The position numbers and the translations under genes were made by a program. From Neonectria sp. B-13 (Eukaryota > Ascomycota > Sordariomycetes > Hypocreales > Nectriaceae), in NCBI GenBank assembly GCA_002682825.1, contig NOKP01000047.1, positions 62,001-126,000 on the forward strand: a stretch of DNA of 64,000 nucleotides, read 5' to 3'. The stretch's first letter is position 1, and the number at the start of each line of letters is the position of its first letter. Shown piece after piece: positions 46,809-58,880 of the stretch. The notes under the pieces are model-generated. The model ran no database searches and was not told the DNA's origin. It saw only the letters and a list, made by a program, of their open reading frames with translations.

Positions 46809-47222
46809 CTATACGTCCTTCTCCTCGGCGGTGGTGAGCATGCTAACCTCGGTGGCCTTTGACTGGTAGGGATGGCAGGCGCCGCCCCTTCGGATGAATC
46901 TATAGATAATGTTGCCGTTGACATCATCCCACTCTCTGGCAGGCAAAGCTATCCTGGCTGAGGGTCGTGCATTAGGCAATGCGCAGCAGCCATGGGATTT
47001 GAGTGCTTGATGTGACGGGCGAGCCGGTGCTTCCGTACCGGGGTCCCTCCCGTTTTCTCGCCGTGTTGGGCTGTGTTCACCCTCCTTATTCCCGTCCCGG
47101 TCTTTAGCGAGAAGATTGCTTCACGAGCGTCACTGTTCACACCAAACTTGGCTTTGACTGCGTAGAATATTTTAATTACCGCCAGGTCTCGGCGCACTGA
47201 AGAATGAGAGGACAGGGCTCAT
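46809..47222 (-). pseudogene. Small conserved-looking gene with broken frame (left copy)
   Basis: Coding-like pieces lie in succession in different frames: MSPVLSFFSAPRPG, then SDAREAIFSLKTGTGIRRVN with GGTPVRKHRLARH, then LPAREWDDVNGNIIYRFIRR with CHPYQ and a stop after TTAEEKDV. The order and basic/acidic pattern look like one small protein of roughly 125-135 aa. Joining the first two pieces would need a 22-base intron (GTAATT..ACGCAG), which is too short for this genome. Joining the last two needs a one-base shift with no suitable splice pair. I therefore read it as a decayed gene, or one with sequencing errors; an unusual intron structure is possible. The same breaks occur in the copy at 56034-56447. 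Confidence 0.45.
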
Positions 47223-49047
47223 GGTTGCCGTGATTGAGTTGCGTTGTCTCTTGATGGCTGCCAAAGTAGGGATCTCTTGTATATGTTGACGGGGATTCTG
47301 AGCGTGAGTAAGACCAGCGGAGGCTTGGATATGGTAGAGCGAGGATATTGGATACGTGGCCGAGCGCACGATATTAGCTTTGCTAACCTTTTCTTTGTGT
47401 CACCTACTGGGCGGACGTTTGATGGGCTCTTCTCGTCCCACCCATTTTCCTCTGACTTGGTTGGAATTATGAAAAGAGACTAAGCTGAAGCTGTATGCTT
47501 ATAGCATGGATAAACACTAGTATTCTCTGTAAAACTGAAGTTAATATCGTCAGTGGCATTCGAAAGAACCGACACGCCTAATATTACTTATTCCTACTTA
47601 TTCCAAGACGAAGAGCTGACTACCTAAGTTCTTATATAGAGATTGTAATTATTAGATCCGGTGTTCAAATAATATAGTAGGTATAGTCTAGAGTCTGACT
47701 GTTGTGTTTTACGACCGACATTGTGTCGTTCTTCTACAGCGAATTGAAGCTATCCACGACCGGACTCACCGGAGATGATGGCCATCAAGCACGCGACAAC
47801 GGTATCGATTAAAACCCCGCGCCCGAGATCGCCGAGACCCTTGAAGTCTCCGAAATTACTTAGAACGGAAAAGTTTCTCGTCGGGATACGAGTGCGCTTA
47901 CGGATCGAAGCGGGTAGCGCAGAATGCACCGTGTACCTTGGTGCGGGGGCCGAGGCAGCCGGTATCGCCAAATCTGGTTCATTACACGCACACTGACAGT
48001 AATATTATTCACAAACAGACAGATTTACTACTCAGGTCACTATTGGTGTGGAGCCTAGTGTGCGTTTCATCTGATCTTGGTGATTTTCTCCTTCTGCTCC
48101 TCAGGCTCTGGCCCGTCACTATATCCCCTGTCTTCCAAGCGTATACTGGGGATATTCGCCCTTTATCCCCAGAAATATCACCCCGGCACAGTACGTAGTC
48201 TTCATCCCCATGCTTCTACAAACTCTTTAGTGTCTACTGTGAGTTGAACTTTGGCGTATTTCCGTGCTGGATTCCAAGCCACGCGCTGACCAGGCTCAAA
48301 CTCCGTTATGCCGGTAGACCCAAGTGTGTCGCTGTCGCTAGATGTGTCTTGGGTGGCGAAGACGCGTAGATACCCGTATATACCATTCTTTATAATGAAC
48401 GCTTAAATTCGACGGTTTCATGCTAATTATGGACCATCGTGGCGGTAATTTTCCACCTCAAAGCCGCGGGATTGCTTGATCTGAACCGAAGGCAACACAA
48501 CTCTCCGCGACTCCCCGGAAAGCTCCCGCATTCCGCAATCAGTTAGAGGAAGATCTACGTTGAATGGGTCAAGAGGATCAAGATATTTTTACCTTCCAGA
48601 TACAATTAGATGATTTGGTGCTGATTGTGCTTAAGAACCGAATACAACACTTTGTTAGCGATGAATGAGTGTCAATTGTTCCGATAGTTCGGGCAAGCTT
48701 GGGGATATACGCTCATCACAGCAAGATCGGAGTATTAAGGCCTGGGTGAAAGTTTGCCGATGTTATCATCCGTCGCAGAACTCCCCGAAGGAAATAATCA
48801 TAGTAAATGCATGAGGAATACCACAACCTGCGAGCTAGAGGCCGAAGAGTCGCGCTTTCAAAGCCGTAGGCAGAAGGCTGCTAGAGACGCTCGCGTATGG
48901 GACAACCTCAAAGAAGGGAGAAGAGAAAGAAGAGAGGCGGGAACAGCTTTGCGGACCGTCGAAAATGCGGTTGACAGCACACTGAATTTACAAGCTATCT
49001 ATCCTCGACTCAACAGAGCTATCTTTGCAAAGACGTTTCAGTTGAGC
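47223..49047. other. Intergenic interval (left copy)
   Basis: About 1.8 kb. A frame at 47750-47971 (minus, 73 codons, containing NFSVLSNFGDFKGLGDLGRG) and the overlapping plus frame 47775-47996 have no family match. An AT-rich patch lies at about 47,580-47,700. No supported gene. Confidence 0.5.
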
Positions 49048-50981
49048 TCACTTGGCTCCATAGACCATAGTTTTCTCTTCAAGGGCCTTGATTTGTAACG
49101 CCAGGAGCCTGGAGTAATACCGCGAGATTGCCAGGTTTCCACCCATGAACCAGAACCCCGGATGGCCCGTCTTCTGCCACATCGTTCGTACCTCTCCCTC
49201 CTCGTTGTACCCCCATACATCCCCAACTCGCCCAGCAACCTCATCGCCAAAGATAATTCGAGCTTGAGAACGCATGTTTTGATATCCAGTCGCAAAGATG
49301 ATCTCATCAGCATCAATCTCAGAGCCGCCAACGAGTCTCAACCCACGTGGAAGAACCTGGGCAATCTCGCCTTGCGCGACCTTGATCTTGCCATCTATGA
49401 TGAGCTGACTCGCCCCAACGTCAATATAATATCCACCACCTCGCTGGAAGTACTTGATAAAAGAGCCACTATCGCTAGGACCTTTATCGAGGCGGAAGCC
49501 AGCTTTCTCTAAACCCTGAATGGTGGCGTTGTCATGCTCGTTCTGCAACTTGGTCACTTTGACTTGCTGTGCCTTGAAGACTTCGGATGGAAAGGCATGA
49601 AAGAAGAGATCCGCGTCTTCCGTCTCTGGCCCTGCTTCGTCGTAAAGTCCCTTCAAGCCAATCTCGGTGAGAGCTGAAGATGAAACGATACAGGTGGTGC
49701 TCCGCTGCAGGATTGCGACGTGGTAGCCTTTTTCAAAGAAATCCTGAGCGATATCGTGACCAGAGTTGCAAGAACCAACAACCACAGCTTTCTTTGTGCC
49801 TTTCGAGATTGGCTTTGCTCCGAGGAATTCGGAGCTGTGACAAAGCCTATCACCTTGAAACGTATCCATACCTGGTACAGTCGGGAAATTCTTCTTCCCA
49901 GAATGCCCAGACGCGAGGATAACATGTCGAGGATGGAGGACTCGCGTCTCGACTGTCCCGTCAGACATCGTGCGATCCAACGCGATGGTCCACTCTCTGG
50001 TCTCTTCGTTCCAGGATGAGGACACAAGCTCTGAGTTGGTCCATACATTAAGCTCGAGAAGATTGACGTATGCTTCGAAAAACTCTGCGAGCTTATCTTT
50101 GGGTGTGAATACTGGCCAGTGCGACGGGAAGCTGAGGTACGGCATATGATCGAACCAAACTGGATCGTGAAGCACAAGTTGATGATACCTCTGCCGCCAA
50201 TTATCACCCACTCGTGGGTTCCGGTCAATAACCAGAGTATCAACACCGAGCATTTTAAGGCGTGCTGCTACATTGAGTCCGCCTTGGCCGGCGCCTGAGT
50301 TATAGTCAGCATGAGTTGAAGCTTGCCGGCGCAGTTGAGTTGAGACTTACCCACGATGAAGACTGCGGGTTCTTTGCCTTCGTAGTTTTTGTCGGAATTG
50401 CGTTTCTCTTGCCAATTCTTTCGGTCCGCTTTCCCCCCATGCTCGGCGCCTTTGGGTCTTCGTCTGTTGATGGGCTCTTCGTGGCCCTTTAGCTCTTGCA
50501 GGGACGTGAACAAAGTGAAAATCTGCCATTTCTCGTCGACTTCGGCTAGTCTGACAACGCCTCGTCCACGACCGATCTCGGTCGCGAGAGTGATGAAGAA
50601 CTGTAGACCTTTGACGTCACCGAATCCATCAATGGCGTCGACTCGAGGAGAAGACCAGTCCGAAGCATAGTCGACGGCGACGTCAGTGAGACGACAACTT
50701 TCTGAGAGAAAGGACGAGATCTTGTCGGGGCCCTTCAAAGTACGTAAGTCCCAAGATACGGCCATATGGTCACGCCAGTAGCCGTTTGGCAGAAACCGGC
50801 CGGCGAGTGAGCCGTAGTCCCTCTTGGCCAGATCCTGGTTGATGGACTTGGTGATGTCCTCGGCGACCCGACCAGGGTCGGGAACTTTTGAGGACAGCGT
50901 CGGAGGGAACTGGGCTAAGGGAATGTTGACTGAACCATGTTCGACGCGTTCGCGTGAGGGAATGGCCGAACTGACTGCCAT
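49048..50981 (-). CDS. Flavin-containing monooxygenase with N-terminal NTF2-like domain (left copy)
   Basis: FAD/NADPH-dependent monooxygenase of the class B type (FMO/Baeyer-Villiger-like). Exons 50351-50981 and 49048-50294 (56-bp intron) give 625 aa. Residues 30-200 resemble a SnoaL/NTF2-like fold (INQDLAKRDYGSLAGRF, GYWRDHMAVSWDLRTL). The FAD loop GAGQGG is at about 212-217, split by the intron just before it, and FTPKDKLAEFFEAY follows. The FMO-identifying segment is FQGDRLCHSSEF near 355, the NADPH loop is GSCNSGHDIA near 384, and ATGYQN lies near 545. The start MAVSSAIPS has an excellent context (CACCATGG). Relatives are common in fungal genomes, often in metabolic clusters; here no cluster partners are obvious. 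This copy ends about 500 bp from the N gap. The twin is at 52275-54208. Confidence 0.9.
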
Positions 50982-51478
50982 GGTGGTGGACAAGTGTTTG
51001 AACAAGTGGATGATGTCGACGAAGGGAGATGCTCTGAGTGATCCATCGACGAGGAAAGTGTATGACGAGCAGTCTATTTAAACAATAGCATCGAAGCAAT
51101 GTCGGCAAAATGCCAAGCCGTGTGGGGAAACGAGGGGTTGAGGGTCTTCCGGACTTAGTGCAAAGGCCATCGGCAGAGAAGAACGGGAACAATAGTCCCA
51201 AAAGTCCGAAGTAGATTGCTTAGAGGGGTTCTGGATCGCGGAGAGCTTTGACGTATCAAGTGGCAAGCAGTAGAATCCTTCTGTCCGGGGGTATCTGAGG
51301 AGTATGGATCTAATCAGGGAAGCGTTAACTTAAATTGCCGGAATCAAGATAAGCGCGCTTAGAATCGAGGTTGGCTTAGCGTAACCTGTAATCCATTCCA
51401 TAGTACGCGTGCAAGCGCCCCCTCCCATCAGCTGTCAAACATCCGGCTCTATATTTCGGGAAGAAGTAACCGTCTGGG
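50982..51478. other. FMO promoter region up to the gap
   Basis: About 500 bases upstream of the left monooxygenase copy, identical in reverse complement to 51,778-52,274. No gene is seen. The sequence stops at the N run. Confidence 0.6.
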
Positions 51479-51578
51479 NNNNNNNNNNNNNNNNNNNNNN
51501 NNNNNNNNNNNNNNNNNNNNNNNNNNNNNNNNNNNNNNNNNNNNNNNNNNNNNNNNNNNNNNNNNNNNNNNNNNNNNN
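51479..51578. other. Assembly gap of exactly 100 N
   Basis: A run of 100 unknown bases, the conventional length used by assemblers for a gap of unknown size. It sits between the two arms of the inverted repeat, so the join is a scaffolding decision, not read sequence. Confidence 0.99.
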
Positions 51579-51777
51579 AGAAACAGGTTGTGATGCCCCC
51601 TCTCCGGTAGGAGAGGGGGGGGCCTAGAAGCCTGCTTAGTCAACCCGCCGGGTACTGCTCAATTCTACTCCAACTGACGGGCCGTAGAGCCGTCAAAGTG
51701 TCCCGCTACATCGAAACTTGCTAAGAACAGGAGCCAAAACATTTGCCGAGAGTTTCTGCCGTTCTTCCAACTTGTCG
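51579..51777. other. Single-copy spacer next to the gap
   Basis: 199 bases present only once: the left arm ends where its continuation would be the reverse complement of this stretch. It begins with a strong GC hairpin (51596-51619). A minus-strand frame of 60 codons (51665-51847) spans its edge and has no recognisable family. Confidence 0.7.
51596..51619. repeat. Perfect 10-bp GC hairpin at contig edge
   Basis: CCCCCTCTCC at 51596-51605, loop GGTA, and GGAGAGGGGG at 51610-51619 form a perfect 10-base stem with a four-base loop. It lies 17 bases from the end of the N run. Such stems stall polymerases and often end contigs. Confidence 0.85.
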
Positions 51778-52274
51778 CCCAGACGGTTACTTCTTCCCGA
51801 AATATAGAGCCGGATGTTTGACAGCTGATGGGAGGGGGCGCTTGCACGCGTACTATGGAATGGATTACAGGTTACGCTAAGCCAACCTCGATTCTAAGCG
51901 CGCTTATCTTGATTCCGGCAATTTAAGTTAACGCTTCCCTGATTAGATCCATACTCCTCAGATACCCCCGGACAGAAGGATTCTACTGCTTGCCACTTGA
52001 TACGTCAAAGCTCTCCGCGATCCAGAACCCCTCTAAGCAATCTACTTCGGACTTTTGGGACTATTGTTCCCGTTCTTCTCTGCCGATGGCCTTTGCACTA
52101 AGTCCGGAAGACCCTCAACCCCTCGTTTCCCCACACGGCTTGGCATTTTGCCGACATTGCTTCGATGCTATTGTTTAAATAGACTGCTCGTCATACACTT
52201 TCCTCGTCGATGGATCACTCAGAGCATCTCCCTTCGTCGACATCATCCACTTGTTCAAACACTTGTCCACCACC
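51778..52274. other. FMO promoter region (right copy)
   Basis: Mirror of 50,982-51,478; about 500 bases upstream of the right monooxygenase copy. No gene is seen. Confidence 0.6.
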
Positions 52275-54208
52275 ATGGCAGTCAGTTCGGCCATTCCCTC
52301 ACGCGAACGCGTCGAACATGGTTCAGTCAACATTCCCTTAGCCCAGTTCCCTCCGACGCTGTCCTCAAAAGTTCCCGACCCTGGTCGGGTCGCCGAGGAC
52401 ATCACCAAGTCCATCAACCAGGATCTGGCCAAGAGGGACTACGGCTCACTCGCCGGCCGGTTTCTGCCAAACGGCTACTGGCGTGACCATATGGCCGTAT
52501 CTTGGGACTTACGTACTTTGAAGGGCCCCGACAAGATCTCGTCCTTTCTCTCAGAAAGTTGTCGTCTCACTGACGTCGCCGTCGACTATGCTTCGGACTG
52601 GTCTTCTCCTCGAGTCGACGCCATTGATGGATTCGGTGACGTCAAAGGTCTACAGTTCTTCATCACTCTCGCGACCGAGATCGGTCGTGGACGAGGCGTT
52701 GTCAGACTAGCCGAAGTCGACGAGAAATGGCAGATTTTCACTTTGTTCACGTCCCTGCAAGAGCTAAAGGGCCACGAAGAGCCCATCAACAGACGAAGAC
52801 CCAAAGGCGCCGAGCATGGGGGGAAAGCGGACCGAAAGAATTGGCAAGAGAAACGCAATTCCGACAAAAACTACGAAGGCAAAGAACCCGCAGTCTTCAT
52901 CGTGGGTAAGTCTCAACTCAACTGCGCCGGCAAGCTTCAACTCATGCTGACTATAACTCAGGCGCCGGCCAAGGCGGACTCAATGTAGCAGCACGCCTTA
53001 AAATGCTCGGTGTTGATACTCTGGTTATTGACCGGAACCCACGAGTGGGTGATAATTGGCGGCAGAGGTATCATCAACTTGTGCTTCACGATCCAGTTTG
53101 GTTCGATCATATGCCGTACCTCAGCTTCCCGTCGCACTGGCCAGTATTCACACCCAAAGATAAGCTCGCAGAGTTTTTCGAAGCATACGTCAATCTTCTC
53201 GAGCTTAATGTATGGACCAACTCAGAGCTTGTGTCCTCATCCTGGAACGAAGAGACCAGAGAGTGGACCATCGCGTTGGATCGCACGATGTCTGACGGGA
53301 CAGTCGAGACGCGAGTCCTCCATCCTCGACATGTTATCCTCGCGTCTGGGCATTCTGGGAAGAAGAATTTCCCGACTGTACCAGGTATGGATACGTTTCA
53401 AGGTGATAGGCTTTGTCACAGCTCCGAATTCCTCGGAGCAAAGCCAATCTCGAAAGGCACAAAGAAAGCTGTGGTTGTTGGTTCTTGCAACTCTGGTCAC
53501 GATATCGCTCAGGATTTCTTTGAAAAAGGCTACCACGTCGCAATCCTGCAGCGGAGCACCACCTGTATCGTTTCATCTTCAGCTCTCACCGAGATTGGCT
53601 TGAAGGGACTTTACGACGAAGCAGGGCCAGAGACGGAAGACGCGGATCTCTTCTTTCATGCCTTTCCATCCGAAGTCTTCAAGGCACAGCAAGTCAAAGT
53701 GACCAAGTTGCAGAACGAGCATGACAACGCCACCATTCAGGGTTTAGAGAAAGCTGGCTTCCGCCTCGATAAAGGTCCTAGCGATAGTGGCTCTTTTATC
53801 AAGTACTTCCAGCGAGGTGGTGGATATTATATTGACGTTGGGGCGAGTCAGCTCATCATAGATGGCAAGATCAAGGTCGCGCAAGGCGAGATTGCCCAGG
53901 TTCTTCCACGTGGGTTGAGACTCGTTGGCGGCTCTGAGATTGATGCTGATGAGATCATCTTTGCGACTGGATATCAAAACATGCGTTCTCAAGCTCGAAT
54001 TATCTTTGGCGATGAGGTTGCTGGGCGAGTTGGGGATGTATGGGGGTACAACGAGGAGGGAGAGGTACGAACGATGTGGCAGAAGACGGGCCATCCGGGG
54101 TTCTGGTTCATGGGTGGAAACCTGGCAATCTCGCGGTATTACTCCAGGCTCCTGGCGTTACAAATCAAGGCCCTTGAAGAGAAAACTATGGTCTATGGAG
54201 CCAAGTGA
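52275..54208 (+). CDS. Flavin-containing monooxygenase (right copy)
   Basis: Exons 52275-52905 and 52962-54208 (intron 52906-52961) give 625 aa, identical to the protein of 49048-50981: NTF2-like N-terminus, then FAD loop GAGQGG, FMO signature ending CHSSEF and NADPH loop GSCNSG. The open frame extends 8 codons upstream to 52251, but the ATG in CACCATGG is preferred. The two copies are divergently oriented around the gap; if the duplication is an assembly product there is only one gene. Confidence 0.9.
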
Positions 54209-56033
54209 GCTCAACTGAAACGTCTTTGCAAAGATAGCTCTGTTGAGTCGAGGATAGATAGCTTGTAAATTCAGTGTGCTGTCAACCGCATTTTCGACGG
54301 TCCGCAAAGCTGTTCCCGCCTCTCTTCTTTCTCTTCTCCCTTCTTTGAGGTTGTCCCATACGCGAGCGTCTCTAGCAGCCTTCTGCCTACGGCTTTGAAA
54401 GCGCGACTCTTCGGCCTCTAGCTCGCAGGTTGTGGTATTCCTCATGCATTTACTATGATTATTTCCTTCGGGGAGTTCTGCGACGGATGATAACATCGGC
54501 AAACTTTCACCCAGGCCTTAATACTCCGATCTTGCTGTGATGAGCGTATATCCCCAAGCTTGCCCGAACTATCGGAACAATTGACACTCATTCATCGCTA
54601 ACAAAGTGTTGTATTCGGTTCTTAAGCACAATCAGCACCAAATCATCTAATTGTATCTGGAAGGTAAAAATATCTTGATCCTCTTGACCCATTCAACGTA
54701 GATCTTCCTCTAACTGATTGCGGAATGCGGGAGCTTTCCGGGGAGTCGCGGAGAGTTGTGTTGCCTTCGGTTCAGATCAAGCAATCCCGCGGCTTTGAGG
54801 TGGAAAATTACCGCCACGATGGTCCATAATTAGCATGAAACCGTCGAATTTAAGCGTTCATTATAAAGAATGGTATATACGGGTATCTACGCGTCTTCGC
54901 CACCCAAGACACATCTAGCGACAGCGACACACTTGGGTCTACCGGCATAACGGAGTTTGAGCCTGGTCAGCGCGTGGCTTGGAATCCAGCACGGAAATAC
55001 GCCAAAGTTCAACTCACAGTAGACACTAAAGAGTTTGTAGAAGCATGGGGATGAAGACTACGTACTGTGCCGGGGTGATATTTCTGGGGATAAAGGGCGA
55101 ATATCCCCAGTATACGCTTGGAAGACAGGGGATATAGTGACGGGCCAGAGCCTGAGGAGCAGAAGGAGAAAATCACCAAGATCAGATGAAACGCACACTA
55201 GGCTCCACACCAATAGTGACCTGAGTAGTAAATCTGTCTGTTTGTGAATAATATTACTGTCAGTGTGCGTGTAATGAACCAGATTTGGCGATACCGGCTG
55301 CCTCGGCCCCCGCACCAAGGTACACGGTGCATTCTGCGCTACCCGCTTCGATCCGTAAGCGCACTCGTATCCCGACGAGAAACTTTTCCGTTCTAAGTAA
55401 TTTCGGAGACTTCAAGGGTCTCGGCGATCTCGGGCGCGGGGTTTTAATCGATACCGTTGTCGCGTGCTTGATGGCCATCATCTCCGGTGAGTCCGGTCGT
55501 GGATAGCTTCAATTCGCTGTAGAAGAACGACACAATGTCGGTCGTAAAACACAACAGTCAGACTCTAGACTATACCTACTATATTATTTGAACACCGGAT
55601 CTAATAATTACAATCTCTATATAAGAACTTAGGTAGTCAGCTCTTCGTCTTGGAATAAGTAGGAATAAGTAATATTAGGCGTGTCGGTTCTTTCGAATGC
55701 CACTGACGATATTAACTTCAGTTTTACAGAGAATACTAGTGTTTATCCATGCTATAAGCATACAGCTTCAGCTTAGTCTCTTTTCATAATTCCAACCAAG
55801 TCAGAGGAAAATGGGTGGGACGAGAAGAGCCCATCAAACGTCCGCCCAGTAGGTGACACAAAGAAAAGGTTAGCAAAGCTAATATCGTGCGCTCGGCCAC
55901 GTATCCAATATCCTCGCTCTACCATATCCAAGCCTCCGCTGGTCTTACTCACGCTCAGAATCCCCGTCAACATATACAAGAGATCCCTACTTTGGCAGCC
56001 ATCAAGAGACAACGCAACTCAATCACGGCAACC
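54209..56033. other. Intergenic interval (right copy)
   Basis: Mirror of 47,223-49,047. Same unassigned short frames (for example 55285-55506, plus) and the same AT-rich patch near 55,560-55,680. Confidence 0.5.
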
Positions 56034-56447
56034 ATGAGCCCTGTCCTCTCATTCTTCAGTGCGCCGAGACCTGGCGGTAATTAAAATATTCTACGCAGTC
56101 AAAGCCAAGTTTGGTGTGAACAGTGACGCTCGTGAAGCAATCTTCTCGCTAAAGACCGGGACGGGAATAAGGAGGGTGAACACAGCCCAACACGGCGAGA
56201 AAACGGGAGGGACCCCGGTACGGAAGCACCGGCTCGCCCGTCACATCAAGCACTCAAATCCCATGGCTGCTGCGCATTGCCTAATGCACGACCCTCAGCC
56301 AGGATAGCTTTGCCTGCCAGAGAGTGGGATGATGTCAACGGCAACATTATCTATAGATTCATCCGAAGGGGCGGCGCCTGCCATCCCTACCAGTCAAAGG
56401 CCACCGAGGTTAGCATGCTCACCACCGCCGAGGAGAAGGACGTATAG
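56034..56447 (+). pseudogene. Small conserved-looking gene with broken frame (right copy)
   Basis: Same three coding-like pieces as 46809-47222, in plus orientation: MSPVLSFFSAPRPG from 56034, the SDAREAIFSLKTGTGIRRVN piece from about 56122, and LPAREWDDVNGN from about 56310 to a stop at 56445-56447. Both frame breaks are identical to the left copy. They therefore predate the duplication, or both copies come from one assembled sequence. Confidence 0.45.
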
Positions 56448-56822
56448 GAAGACGCCTCAACACGAAGTGCATCATCGGATACCTTGAATAGATGATTTCT
56501 ATCATGATTCCATTCCTAAAATAGTTTCCCAGAGTGTATCAGTATTCAGTGTACATAAAGTGCCGCGTCATAGCCTGATCCACTTGCCCTCGGTCTCGCT
56601 TTCAAGACCTCCAAAACCGAACGCGAGAGCGACTGCAAGAATAAGCATAAATTAACATTACGAAACCTTATTTTCAGTCTAAACACAAGATATCTCATCA
56701 GCAGTTTTACGTCTGATATCTAACAAAGGTCTTCCGGAAACCATCCAGCACAAGATCCTCGTTCTTCCCTTAATGCCTCCCAAATCCATTAACCCCCTCT
56801 GTCTTCTAGCCCCACCAGAAGA
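56448..56822. other. Intergenic spacer (right copy)
   Basis: Mirror of 46,434-46,808; 375 bases, presumed promoter of the MARVEL-like gene. No further feature is seen. Confidence 0.55.
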
Positions 56823-58004
56823 ATGGCCGAAATTCTCCGCAATCGATATAAGGTCGCAATCCAAGCGATTCAAGTACTCTTGGTTATGACGGTTCTCGTT
56901 CTCTCAGTGGTCCGGATGCTCACTCGACCAGCTGGCGCCCCAAGAAGCCAGGCGACTACAATGAGTCTCGGGATGGTAATTTTTTCACATCCATCCATTG
57001 CAGAAAATTCGGCAAGCTCATGTTATGACTTTAGGGTGCTAAATCCCTAATAATCTTGCTCTACGAGATTTCGACGGAACATATCCGATCTTTGAAAAGA
57101 TGGCAGAGTCTCAAAGCCTATACAATTCTGAATGCCTTGGAGATTGTCTTTTGGGGCGCTGTTGTATATTTGACAATTCAGGCCAATGGTAAATTTTGTG
57201 CTGGCACTACTTGCGTCCTCAGCTGGGCTGTTGCAGGACTCGCAATTACCCTCAGGTAATTCACACTAACGGACGGCGAACCCATCGCCCTGATTAACAT
57301 GAGACTAATGAGAAGTTTAAAATAGCATTCTGGCATTCTGTATGGCTTTAGTCAGCTTTGCAAATTTCCGAAAACTTCGCGAGGAGCAAGAGCACCAAGA
57401 GCACCAAGCTGCGTTGGAGGCAAAGGCTAAAGAAGTTGCTCTCGGGCCCTCACAAGAGACGGAGCAATGCTTTGAACGGGATGGAACCCATGGGAGCCAC
57501 GGAAGACATGGAAGGGAGACAGTGAAGCCAGTCTCTTCACGTCGTTTAAGCCGTGGGGTCGAATCATTCCAAGGATACCCGCCGCCCTCCGGCAACGCTC
57601 CTCATTACGGAAAGATGTACCCAACTCGAGGAAGACTCTCGGCGTATGAGATGAATCCATCACATGGAAACAACTCTCTACACATTCTGCACTCGACGAA
57701 CAGTCGACATTCCTTCCCTGGGCAACAATCAACTTATGGAATGGATCCATCTCACGGGATGCAGAATCTTTATGCGCAACCCAAACATTGGGAGACACGT
57801 AGCCATCATGGGTTATCCACTCAAGGAGGATACCCGGTAACAGGGGGTTATCCAACGTATGTTACCTACCCATATCAATTTGTTCAATACGCCGGTGGGC
57901 AACAAGTGGTAGGATATGCTGGACAACAAGGGGGAGAATATGCTGGCTGCAATATTGTGTCGCAACCTAACTTTAGACATAGTTCTTATCCCGTACCCAG
58001 ATAG
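56823..58004 (+). CDS. Four-TM MARVEL-like membrane protein (right copy)
   Basis: Exons 56823-56975, 57035-57255 and 57326-58004 give 350 aa, identical to the protein at 45252-46433: four membrane helices, a paired-Cys loop FCAGTTC, a charged helix and a Gly/Tyr/Gln/His-rich tail. The splice into exon 3 joins TLS to ILAFCMALVSFANF, completing helix 4. Confidence 0.8.
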
Positions 58005-58880
58005 CGACTCATGGATATCTTCATCCATCAGATGCCCTTAGACTGTTTGTTCATTGTGAATCTAACTATTAATTCGTGAACGGCCGAATGTGGTACATCC
58101 TGACTTCTGAATAAAGCAAGAATAAAGAGCCCAAAGTGAATAAAGCACCCGCGTTGATAAAGACTATAACCCTCCATATTGTGGAGAAAGTTCTAGAGAC
58201 TATTTTCCTTGTGGCTCCAATCATCTAGGCTAAAATTAAGTTGAGGCAGGAGTAAACACTTGCTAGTGGTGCCAGCGGTGCCAGTGGTGGCATTTCCGAG
58301 AAGGATTTTGGAGGATTTTGGTACTTATGCGGCCTCCCTGAAAGGGTTTGGTGCACATATCTGCCTCTCAGGCGAGGGTGACTTATGAAGTAAAAAGTAT
58401 TCTCAGAGACATGCTTTTACATTCCTTCCCAACGTCTTTTTGTGACTTGAAGACTTGACAACATCCTGGCCGTGCGCAAAAGCCGGACGAACCTCTCTAC
58501 TGACCATGCCATGGAAAGCTAGCTCCCCGCAGTTATTATGAGGATTTGGCGGTTTGAGCGGATTGCGTCCGTCGTGATGGTGCAATTGCATTTTTGGGTG
58601 CTCGTTGGGAATGCTCGGGTGGTTTTGAGGGCTGTACTTCGGTTTATGATGACCGTCGCTAAATACTTAATGGCCTTGATGCAATCATGCTTTTGCACGT
58701 TCCCATCCGTGGTTAAGAAGACGAGTGAATTTGCTTTTGTTCCTAGTGCAGATCAGTTTGAGATTAAAACGATCTCAGCTATCAGAGGTCATCGTCTCAG
58801 TGCTTTTTATAATGGTTTCATTCATCATTGGCTAGATTAGACGAGCCTAGCTGTTGTTCCTTACTCCAATTTCAGAGCAT
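58005..58880. other. Convergent intergenic spacer (right copy)
   Basis: Mirror of 44,376-45,251, with the same GGCACC-type repetition near 58,262-58,290. No supported gene. Confidence 0.5.

Larger units (their letters stand above)
39256..51478 (+). repeat. Left arm of giant inverted repeat (12.2 kb visible)
   Basis: Every position x here corresponds to the reverse complement of 103,256-x in 51,778-64,000. The terminal bases agree (39,256 CTAGGCGTTC against the complement of the last ten bases of the window). All gene, intron and intergenic lengths checked match exactly, as do all translated frames, so no insertion or deletion separates the arms and I saw no substitution. The arm stops directly at a run of 100 N. 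I compared by position mapping and sampled stretches, not by full alignment. Confidence 0.97.

Noticed and set aside
51579..51847. Telomere or centromere at the palindrome centre
   Set aside because: No TTAGGG-type repeats or AT-rich arrays; the spacer is ordinary mixed sequence with one GC hairpin.
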